A stretch of 7,555 bases of DNA, taken from Promethearchaeia archaeon. GTDB lineage: Archaea; Asgardarchaeota; Lokiarchaeia; Sigyniarchaeales; SOKP01. A program made the position numbers and the translations under genes. Of this stretch, positions 1 to 5,777 are shown piece after piece. The notes below the pieces were generated by a model that was not told the DNA's origin, did no database searches, and saw nothing but the letters and a program-made list of their open reading frames with translations. Position 1 is the first letter of the stretch, and each line of letters begins with the position of its first letter. The stretch spans positions 1-7,555 of the forward strand of contig JAHQWY010000182.1 of NCBI GenBank assembly GCA_029856445.1, in the 5' to 3' direction.

Positions 1-180
1 AAGAATTTAAAAATTATTTATACAGATCCTAGACCTGGCGATATTAAACATAGTTTTGCAGATATTTCTAAAGCCAAAAAACTACTGGATTTTACACCAA
101 GCTTTAATCAGGAAGAAGGACTTAAGGATTATTTTACCTGGTATGGTAATAAATACAAGATTAATTTAAATATTAATTAA
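1..180 (+). CDS. C-terminal end of an extended SDR sugar-nucleotide epimerase (GalE/WbpP-like), 5' partial
   Basis: Frame 1 is open from the window edge to TAA at 178-180, giving 59 residues; the N-terminus lies outside the window. The visible part carries the C-terminal hallmark of NAD-dependent UDP-hexose/UDP-HexNAc epimerases and dehydratases: PRPGDIKHSFADISKAKKLL at about residues 11-30, followed by the usual amphipathic end (EEGLKDYFTWY). This 'RxGDxxHSxADxxKAxxLLG' block is well known in GalE, WbpP/TviC and related extended SDRs that convert UDP-sugars in the cytoplasm. The NAD-binding and catalytic regions are not visible, so substrate (UDP-Glc, UDP-GlcNAc, UDP-uronate) cannot be decided. 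It runs in the same direction as the sugar-nucleotide genes downstream but is separated from them by 179 nt, so it may close a separate transcript. Family is confident, the specific reaction is not. Confidence 0.85.
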   Translation, partial: KNLKIIYTDPRPGDIKHSFADISKAKKLLDFTPSFNQEEGLKDYFTWYGNKYKINLNIN

Positions 181-200
181 TAACTTTAACCTTTAATTGC

Positions 201-249
201 ATGAATGAATAAGATTCATTCATTTAAGGAATCTGTCTCTTATTCATTC
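201..249. repeat. Inverted/direct repeat cluster with two mutually exclusive hairpins
   Basis: Bases 201-210 (ATGAATGAAT) are perfectly complementary to 214-223 (ATTCATTCAT) across a 3-nt AAG loop. Bases 203-214 (GAATGAATAAGA) are also perfectly complementary to 238-249 (TCTTATTCATTC) across a 23-nt loop. The two stems share their left arm and cannot form together. Read as DNA, the 8-mer GAATGAAT occurs once forward (203-210) and twice inverted (214-221, 242-249). The cluster lies 21 nt after the stop at 180 and about 110 nt before the 2-epimerase gene. No T-tract follows, so a classical intrinsic terminator is not supported. It may be an operator, an mRNA-processing/3'-end hairpin or an attenuator-like switch; the function is inference. 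Confidence 0.6.
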
Positions 250-359
250 TCTCAAAAAATTCGATAATTAAGATCAATAATAATTAAAATAATTGATAAT
301 GTTTTAATTTAATTTAGAACAATAAAAATTAAGAGAAATACAGAGAGATACAAAACAAC

Positions 360-1439
360 ATGAGAGTAATCACAGTTTTAGGCACAAGACCAGAAATAAT
401 TAGACTTAGTTTAATAATAAAAAAATTAGATCAATTAAATGATCATATTCTTATTCACACAGGACAAAATTATGATTCTAGGTTAAGCAATATTTTTTTT
501 GAAGAACTTGAATTACGCCAGCCTGATTATTATTTGGGAGCTAAAGCAACATCGTTTGGTGAACAAATTTCCATAATTATGAGAGAAATTGAAAAATTAT
601 TCTTTAAATTAAAACCAAATAAAGTTTTAATTCTAGGAGATACGAATAGTGGATTATCCGCAATAATCGCAGAAAGAATGCTAATTCCAGTATATCATAT
701 GGAAGCAGGAAATAGATGCTATGATTTAAAAGTACCTGAAGAAAAGAATCGAAAAATCATCGATTCTATTTCTACTATAGCGATTCCTTATACGCCGAAT
801 AGTAAAGAGAATCTCCTCAAAGAGGGAATCCCAAAAAACAAGATTTTTGTTTCGGGCAATCCTATTTATGAGGTATTGATGTCTTATATGAATAAGATTG
901 AAAAAAGTAATATTTTAGATGTATTGAATTTAAAAAAGCAAGAATACTTTTTAGTAACTGCTCATCGTGCAGAAAATGTGGATTTTAAAGAAAGATTAGA
1001 AATCATAGTAAAAGGATTAGAATTAGTTGCAAATGAATATAATTTACCGATAATTTGTAGCGTTCATCCAAGAACCAAACAGAGATTAGATGAGTTCAAT
1101 ATTCAAATTAATAATAAAAATATTAAATTAATGGAACCGTTTGGTTTTCTTGATTTTGTAAAACTAGAAAAGAATGCTAAGCTAGTTCTTACCGACAGCG
1201 GAACAGTACAAGAAGAATGCTGTATTTTTAGAATTCCTACCGTTACTATAAGAGATTCAACAGAAAGACCAGAAACAGTAGAATGTGGGAGTAATATTAT
1301 ATCTAGTATTAATTCTGAAAAAATTTTAAATTGTACTAAAATTATGTTATCTAATAAAAGTCAATGGTTGTTTCCGATTGGCTATATCGATAGTAATGTT
1401 TCAGATAAAATTGTTAAATATTTGAATGGAGTATTGTGA
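360..1439 (+). CDS. UDP-N-acetylhexosamine 2-epimerase, CapG/FnlC/WbjD (WbvD) type
   Basis: This 359-residue cytoplasmic enzyme belongs to the WecB-like non-hydrolysing UDP-GlcNAc 2-epimerase family (GT-B fold). Visible motifs are GTRPE (8-12), HTGQNYD (33-39), GDTNS (93-97), HMEAGNR (113-119), VPEEKNRKIID (125-135), VTAHRAEN (199-206), DSGTVQEE (279-286) and RDSTERPE (298-305), all in family order, and the length is typical. The form EAGNRCYDxxVPEExNRKIID is what I know from CapG/FnlC/WbjD, which invert C2 of a UDP-6-deoxy-L-HexNAc in UDP-L-FucNAc or UDP-L-QuiNAc synthesis; classical WecB has EAGLRT there. The dehydratase and reductase immediately downstream agree with that role. Start: ATG at 360 gives the canonical N-terminus, but upstream there is only a weak purine run (343-347, 12 nt away), unlike the next genes. 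The TGA at 1437-1439 abuts the next ATG. Plain WecB activity is the main alternative. Confidence 0.9.
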   Translation: MRVITVLGTRPEIIRLSLIIKKLDQLNDHILIHTGQNYDSRLSNIFFEELELRQPDYYLGAKATSFGEQISIIMREIEKLFFKLKPNKVLILGDTNSGLSAIIAERMLIPVYHMEAGNRCYDLKVPEEKNRKIIDSISTIAIPYTPNSKENLLKEGIPKNKIFVSGNPIYEVLMSYMNKIEKSNILDVLNLKKQEYFLVTAHRAENVDFKERLEIIVKGLELVANEYNLPIICSVHPRTKQRLDEFNIQINNKNIKLMEPFGFLDFVKLEKNAKLVLTDSGTVQEECCIFRIPTVTIRDSTERPETVECGSNIISSINSEKILNCTKIMLSNKSQWLFPIGYIDSNVSDKIVKYLNGVL

Positions 1440-2432
1440 ATGTTTACTGGAAAACGAATTTTAATAACCGGTGGTAGCGGTTCTTGGGGAAATGAACTGA
1501 CTACACAGCTTTTAGAAAAAGATCCTGAGGAAATAAGAATCTTATCTCGTGGTGAATTTGCTCAAGTTACTATGAAACGAAAATTTAATGATGATCGATT
1601 AACCTTTATTATAGGAGATGTAAGGAATTACTCTTCCCTTAAAAAGGCATTTAGAAATATTGATCACATTTTTCACTTAGCAGCATTAAAACATGTCCCA
1701 ATATGTGAAGATCAACCTTTAGAGGCATTAGAAACGAATGTAAAGGGTACTAAGAATGTGATTAAAGCAGCGATTGCTAATGATGTCACAAAAGTGATCG
1801 ATGTTTCAACAGATAAAGCAGTGGATCCCTTGAATTTTTATGGGATGACGAAGGCAATAGGCGAACGACTAATAATTCATGCGAATAAAATTTCTGATTA
1901 TACAAAATTTATATGTATTAGAGCAGGAAACGTATTAGGCACAGCCGGGAGCGTAGTTCCATTTTTTATAGATACAATTAAAAGATTTAATAATATTACC
2001 CTTACCGATAAAAGAATGACTCGGTTTTTTACAACTCTGTCAAATGCTATTGGATTATTGTTTAAGGCAGCTGAAAAGAGTATTGGTGGTGAGACCTTTG
2101 TAGAACAAATGCCATCTTTTAAACTAACTGATCTTGCTCAAGTATTAATTGAAAAATATGGTAATGAAAATACAGAAGTGATAGAAATTGGCTCTCGTCC
2201 AGGAGAAAAAATCGATGAAGTTTTAGTTTCAAAATATGAAGTTCCCAATGCATATGAATACGATGATGATTACTATTTAGTTTTACCTTTTCTCTACATA
2301 GATGGATTAAAAGATTATTATAAAGATTACAATTTGAAAAAAGTCAAATTCGATGAATATAATTCTCGTATTCGTCTATGTGACAAAGAGAAATTGAGAG
2401 AATTATTGAAATTAGGAGGTTTCATCGATTAA
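1440..2432 (+). CDS. UDP-GlcNAc 4,6-dehydratase / 5- (or 3,5-) epimerase, CapE/FnlA/WbjB (WbvB) type SDR
   Basis: This is a 330-residue extended SDR of the polysaccharide-biosynthesis dehydratase family. It carries the NAD(P)-binding motif GGSGSWG (11-17), GDV (59-61), HLAALKHVP (79-87), TN plus GT (99-104), STDKA with D125 and K126 (123-127), YGMTK with Y134 and K138, and the family PGEK block (254-257). The C-terminal EYNSR (306-310) resembles the YNSxN tail block of CapE/FnlA/WbjB, which points to the L-sugar branch rather than PseB. Such enzymes oxidise C4, remove water across C5-C6 and epimerise UDP-GlcNAc to a 4-keto-6-deoxy-L-hexosamine, the substrate of the reductase downstream. The start ATG directly follows the upstream TGA, with GGAG (1428-1431) 8 nt before it, so translation is probably coupled. 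Oddity: relatives I know have Met in place of Y134 (MGxSK). A PseB-like or simple inverting dehydratase is the alternative. Confidence 0.85.
   Translation: MFTGKRILITGGSGSWGNELTTQLLEKDPEEIRILSRGEFAQVTMKRKFNDDRLTFIIGDVRNYSSLKKAFRNIDHIFHLAALKHVPICEDQPLEALETNVKGTKNVIKAAIANDVTKVIDVSTDKAVDPLNFYGMTKAIGERLIIHANKISDYTKFICIRAGNVLGTAGSVVPFFIDTIKRFNNITLTDKRMTRFFTTLSNAIGLLFKAAEKSIGGETFVEQMPSFKLTDLAQVLIEKYGNENTEVIEIGSRPGEKIDEVLVSKYEVPNAYEYDDDYYLVLPFLYIDGLKDYYKDYNLKKVKFDEYNSRIRLCDKEKLRELLKLGGFID
2414..2420 (+). promoter_or_regulatory. Strong Shine-Dalgarno AGGAGGT that selects an ATT start at 2428
   Basis: AGGAGGT sits inside the end of the dehydratase gene. From AGGAGG (2414-2419) there are 8 nt to ATT at 2428-2430. 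The same 8-nt spacing is seen before the ATG at 1440 and the TTG at 5776. The next ATG (2461) is 41 nt from this site, too far to be served by it, and lies inside the Rossmann glycine motif. Confidence 0.8.
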
Positions 2433-3270
2433 AAAGATATTAATTTTTGGATCAACAGGAATGGCGGGACATATGGTTACCCGCTACCTTAGATCATTAA
2501 ATAAATACGAAATTTTCAATGCCTCCCTTGATAAATTAGATAAAACTACGATTAAGATTGATGTTGAGAATAAAAATTTAGTAAAGAAAGTACTTAACAA
2601 GATCAAACCTAATATTGTAATTAATTGTATTGGACTTTTAATAAAGGATTCTGCTGAAAAACCAGCTATGGCAATTTATTTAAACAGTTTCTTTCCTCAT
2701 TATTTATCAGAACTGGGGAAGATTTTAAATTTTAAATTGATTCATTTAAGCACAGATTGTGTATTTTCAGGTAAAAAAGGGAATTACTCTGAAAGTGATG
2801 TTCCAGATGGTGAAGATCATTATGCAAAAACCAAATTATTAGGTGAAATCATAAATCAGAGAGACTTGACTTTTAGAACATCTATTATCGGTCCTGAAAT
2901 AAATAAAAATGGTACTGGATTATTTCATTGGTTTTTGACCCAAACAGGAAATATTAAAGGATTTACAAATGTATATTGGACAGGTGTTACCACCTTAGAA
3001 TTAGCAAAAGTTATAGATAAAGCCATTGAACAAGAATTAAACTCATTATATCATCTAGTTCCTAATGAAAAGATTTCAAAATTTGATTTATTGAATTTAA
3101 TCAACGAAATTTGGGAAAAAGAAATCGAGATTATAAAATTTGAAGATAATCGGAGTGATAAAAGCCTAATAAATAGTAGAAAAGACTTTAACTATAATAT
3201 CCCTACATACCGTAAAATGCTAACTGAATTATATACATGGATGAAGGAATGGGATTATAACTACTTTTAG
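2428..3270 (+). CDS. RmlD/WbvR-like NAD(P)-dependent sugar-nucleotide 4-reductase, apparent ATT start
   Basis: This is a 280-residue SDR of the dTDP-4-dehydrorhamnose reductase (RmlD) family. Counting from ATT at 2428, it shows strand beta1 KKILIF, the NAD(P)-binding GSTGMAG (8-14), NCIG (66-69), STDCVFSGKKG (108-118), catalytic YAKTK (Y132, K136) and the RmlD-type GVTTLELAK (186-194). The first ATG (2461) would begin at residue 12, inside the glycine motif, and destroy the fold. Between the in-frame stop at 2413-2415 and 2461 there is no ATG, GTG or TTG. ATT behind AGGAGGT is therefore the best start; it shares one base with the upstream TAA (2430-2432). By context it reduces the 4-keto group of the UDP-6-deoxy-L-hexosamine before C2 epimerisation. 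The FnlB/CapF/WbjC reductases are about 370 residues with a cupin tail, absent here; the short form resembles WbvR of UDP-L-QuiNAc synthesis. A sequence error at 2430 cannot be excluded. Confidence 0.85.
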   Translation: MKKILIFGSTGMAGHMVTRYLRSLNKYEIFNASLDKLDKTTIKIDVENKNLVKKVLNKIKPNIVINCIGLLIKDSAEKPAMAIYLNSFFPHYLSELGKILNFKLIHLSTDCVFSGKKGNYSESDVPDGEDHYAKTKLLGEIINQRDLTFRTSIIGPEINKNGTGLFHWFLTQTGNIKGFTNVYWTGVTTLELAKVIDKAIEQELNSLYHLVPNEKISKFDLLNLINEIWEKEIEIIKFEDNRSDKSLINSRKDFNYNIPTYRKMLTELYTWMKEWDYNYF

Positions 3271-3271
3271 G

Positions 3272-3604
3272 AATAGAATTTTTAGTTTTACTCAAGGTTT
3301 TTTAATAAATTTAAGATATCTTCTCCCATAAATTAAATTTGACAAATATTATGGCAATGAAAATTAAATAGATGCTTCCTTTCCAAATGAAATTTATAGA
3401 GATATTAATCCTTTTTACCATGAAGGTGCTTATATAATTGTCTATTAATCCACTATAATACCAGAAATATACAATATTGTTAAAGTAAATGAAACCTTTA
3501 AGATTTTTAATGCTGCAAGAATTAATAATGTTGAACAAGTGGTATTTACTTTTAGTGCTACTTTATATTTTGATGAATTACCAACACTTGAGAAAATTCA
3601 ATAA
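3272..3604 (+). pseudogene. Decayed N-terminal half of an SDR sugar-nucleotide epimerase (GalE/WbpP-like)
   Basis: No intact gene fills the 333 nt between the reductase and the glycosyltransferase, but one reading frame across it (codons from 3272) spells an eroded extended SDR. In order: NRIFSFTQGFLINLRYLL (from 3272), matching a beta1/glycine-loop/alpha1 such as 'RIFVTGGAGFIGSNLVRYLL' with a short deletion; PNEIYRDIN then FYHEGAYI (about 3383-3439), matching the 'xFHEGAYISVPYS' segment; PEIYNIVKVNETFKIFNAAR (from 3461), matching 'PEIYNxVNVNGTFNxxEAAR'; and INNVEQVVFTFSATLYFDE (to about 3580), matching 'VVFxSSAxVYGDE'. Stops at 3329, 3365 and 3446 interrupt it, and it ends at TAA 3602-3604. 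The catalytic YxxxK and whole C-terminal half are missing. The relic begins right after the reductase stop, where an operon gene would start. The comparison strings are family patterns from memory, not an alignment. Confidence 0.75.
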
Positions 3605-4812
3605 TGAAAAGAAGAAGAATATTTTACTTTTGTCCGAGAGGATTAAGTAAACACTTACACATATATATAGGATGGGTTTTAGAGGCTAGGAAGCATAATT
3701 TACCTATTTATTTAATAACAACAATAGGCATTAGAGAGTATTTTAAAACACCACTCATCTTTCGAGAAAGAGGAGTGATTTTGATTCCAAGCTTAAAATC
3801 ATTAGATAGAATTTTGACTACTGTATTTTTTCTAATACAAATTATCAGAAATAAGTTAACTGTAATTCATATCAGAAAAAGAGGTACAAGAATTTTTGAA
3901 AAATTAAAAAAAATATTTCCAAATAAATTAAAAACTGTAATCGAATATGAAGGTGATCTTGAATATGAGTATGACTATATTAGGAACCATCCTTACAAAA
4001 ATAATTATTATTCAGACATCTTCAATTTAAAGGAGAAAAAATATAAAATAAAAAGATACAAATCAAGTTTGTTAGAAGCTGATCATATTTTATGTGTATC
4101 AGAAAATTTAAAGAATTTATATATATCAAGAGATTCAATAGATGAATCTAAAATAACTTCAATCACAACTGGTTGTGATGCAAATAGATTTAGATATAGT
4201 AAAGAAGCCCGAAATAAGTATCGAAAAAAATTGGGATTAGAATCTAATTTTGTACTAATCTATGTAGGAAGTGTCTATTTTAGTTGGCAAAAGATTTCAA
4301 GAAGTTTGAAAGTTTATAAACTGATTAAAAATATTAAAGAAAACACTAAGATGATTATTATAACACGAGAAAGCGATAAATCTATTTTAATCGATTTAAT
4401 TAAAAGAAATAATATCTCACCTGATAATCTAATGATAAAATATTCTATTCCAAATGAAGAAATCTCAAATTATCTTAATGCTTCAGATTTGGGTATAATT
4501 TTAAGGGATAATCACCCTATGAATAATGTAGCAGCTCCTGGAAAATTTGGAGAATATTTATGCAGTGGATTACCTGTCTTAACTGGAGTTGGAATAGCAG
4601 ATTTTTCAGAAAAATTAGCTAACACATCATATGGGATTGTATTAGATGATATCAATGATGATAATGAATTAAAATCTAAATTTGAAAATTACATAAACTT
4701 ATATGAAAAGATTAATAGAGAAGAAATCTCTTTATGGGGACATAGTATTTTCTCCTTTCAAGAACACATTAACAAATATATTGAAACAATGAAGAAATTA
4801 TTAATAAATTGA
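3604..4812 (+). CDS. Glycosyltransferase, GT4-like (GT-B fold)
   Basis: This 402-residue soluble or membrane-associated protein would transfer a sugar from a nucleotide donor to a growing glycan. The C-terminal Rossmann domain is recognisable: LIYVGSVYFSWQK (218-230) is the first strand and loop of that domain, NASDLGIILRDN (292-303) follows, and APGKFGEYLCSGLPVL (311-326) is the donor-binding segment with E317, close to the 'PxKxxEYLxxGLPV' form of GT4 enzymes. The N-terminal domain (1-200) is divergent and basic, with ADHILCVSENLK (159-170) matching the usual end of the acceptor domain. No signal peptide is seen; a hydrophobic stretch around 70-82 may be buried core or membrane contact. ATG at 3604 overlaps the TAA ending the upstream pseudogene frame by one base; only a weak GAG lies ahead. 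Donor and linkage cannot be read from sequence; a 6-deoxy-L-HexNAc made upstream is a reasonable guess. Confidence 0.8.
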   Translation: MKRRRIFYFCPRGLSKHLHIYIGWVLEARKHNLPIYLITTIGIREYFKTPLIFRERGVILIPSLKSLDRILTTVFFLIQIIRNKLTVIHIRKRGTRIFEKLKKIFPNKLKTVIEYEGDLEYEYDYIRNHPYKNNYYSDIFNLKEKKYKIKRYKSSLLEADHILCVSENLKNLYISRDSIDESKITSITTGCDANRFRYSKEARNKYRKKLGLESNFVLIYVGSVYFSWQKISRSLKVYKLIKNIKENTKMIIITRESDKSILIDLIKRNNISPDNLMIKYSIPNEEISNYLNASDLGIILRDNHPMNNVAAPGKFGEYLCSGLPVLTGVGIADFSEKLANTSYGIVLDDINDDNELKSKFENYINLYEKINREEISLWGHSIFSFQEHINKYIETMKKLLIN

Positions 4813-4861
4813 AAAATTTAGAAATGCTACTACATTGTATAAAAAGCCAAAAAATTTTGTA
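4813..4861. other. Short convergent intergenic region with a T-rich stretch on the - strand
   Basis: Only 49 nt separate the two convergent stop codons. Read on the - strand just after the ATPase stop, it contains TTTTTT, GGC and TTTTT (4854 down to 4841), which could act as a T-tract terminator for the - strand unit. I see no GC-rich stem and no comparable T-tract on the + strand here, so a bidirectional hairpin terminator is not supported. Confidence 0.25.
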
Positions 4862-5776
4862 CTATAATATTTTTAGAAACATATCCTCAATTGACAAATC
4901 TATTTCTTGTATTTTTGTTATTTTATAGTTTGCGAAAATGGGAAACAATTTATAATATGAATCTCTCATTGATATTTCTATATTAAGACCCTTTAATTCA
5001 TTACTTACATTTTTTATATAATCTTGCTGTTCTAATTCCTCTTTTAATTTATTCTTATTTTCATCAATTTCAATAAAAATATTTACTCTTTTTTGCAATA
5101 TACTTCGAAGTTCTTCTTTACTTCCAACTCTAATGATCTTACCTTTGTTAATAAATGCTATTTTTGAGCATAATTTCTCGACAACATCCATGTTATGGCT
5201 TGTTAAAAATATTGTTTTATCCAATTCTATCAATTTTTCTATAATGAAATTTGTCGTCTTAATATCAAGACCTAAGGTTGGTTCATCTAAAAATAAGATC
5301 TTAGGATCTAAAAGAAGAATTCTACATAAGGATAACTTACTTTTCATTCCTGTAGAATAACTTTCAACATATTCATTTAGCCACTGTTCAATCCCAATTT
5401 CTTTCGATATATCTGCTATTTTTTGCTTATAATCCTTAATATCACTTACTTTACAAAAGAATTTTAAATTTGCATAACCAGTTATTCTATAATATATCAT
5501 ATCATTTCCTAACATAAGTGCTATCTTACTTTTGATGTTGTTAGGATTCTTGAGAATATTATCGCCATCTATTATAGCGTAACCACTTGAAGGTTGTATT
5601 AGAGTAGATAAAATAGATATCATTGTAGTTTTACCTGCTCCATTTGGTCCTAATAAACCGAATTTTTCCCCTTTACATATATTTAGATTAACATTATCTA
5701 GGGCCTGAATACGGTTTTTTCCTTTTAGATGATATATTTTAGAAAGGTTAAACGTTTCAATAATATTATTATTCAA
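4862..5776 (-). CDS. ABC-2 transporter ATP-binding subunit (DrrA/CcmA type), TTG start
   Basis: This 304-residue ATPase would power the adjacent permease. Motifs are Walker A GPNGAGKT (43-50), signature STGMK (141-145) in place of LSGGQ, Walker B ILFLDEPT (160-167), D-loop LGLD (168-171) and H-loop H194 in LTSHN. The usual Q-loop glutamine is not seen; the matching stretch reads LMLGNDMIYYRITG (87-100), a form I recall from some archaeal and bacterial ABC-2 ATPases. The C-terminal 75 or so residues form a small alpha/beta tail of the DrrA/NatA type, not the large carbohydrate-binding domain of Wzt exporters. The start is TTG (5776-5774), one base after the permease TGA, with AAGGGG 8 nt upstream; an in-frame TAA at 5791-5789 excludes a longer form. 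It is last in a GT-permease-ATPase operon. Substrate is unknown; glycan, lipid-linked glycan or an unrelated compound are all possible. Confidence 0.92.
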   Translation of the reverse strand: MNNNIIETFNLSKIYHLKGKNRIQALDNVNLNICKGEKFGLLGPNGAGKTTMISILSTLIQPSSGYAIIDGDNILKNPNNIKSKIALMLGNDMIYYRITGYANLKFFCKVSDIKDYKQKIADISKEIGIEQWLNEYVESYSTGMKSKLSLCRILLLDPKILFLDEPTLGLDIKTTNFIIEKLIELDKTIFLTSHNMDVVEKLCSKIAFINKGKIIRVGSKEELRSILQKRVNIFIEIDENKNKLKEELEQQDYIKNVSNELKGLNIEISMRDSYYKLFPIFANYKITKIQEIDLSIEDMFLKIL

Positions 5777-5777
5777 A

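Noticed and set aside
282..309. Inverted repeat AATTAAAA / TTTTAATT with a 12-nt loop upstream of the 2-epimerase gene
   Set aside because: The arms are A/T only in an almost purely A/T stretch, so an 8-bp match is expected by chance.
3341..3364. Similarity of GACAAATATTATGGCAATGA to a stretch near 2151-2174 in the dehydratase gene (both encode KY(Y)GNEN)
   Set aside because: The match is about 15 bases of AT-rich sequence with an indel, too short to claim a duplication; it fits the SDR relic reading frame equally well.
3339..3370. TTGACA resembling a -35 box ahead of the glycosyltransferase
   Set aside because: No convincing -10 box lies 16-18 nt downstream, and the hexamer falls in the pseudogene's former coding sequence.
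3311..3538. Open frame of 75 codons on the - strand with a hydrophobic translation
   Set aside because: It is antisense to the SDR pseudogene, whose forward frame matches a known family block by block; the - strand product has no recognisable motif and no SD.
5133..5360. Open frame of 75 codons on the + strand
   Set aside because: It lies opposite the Walker B, signature and H-loop region of the ABC ATPase and is explained as its antisense shadow.
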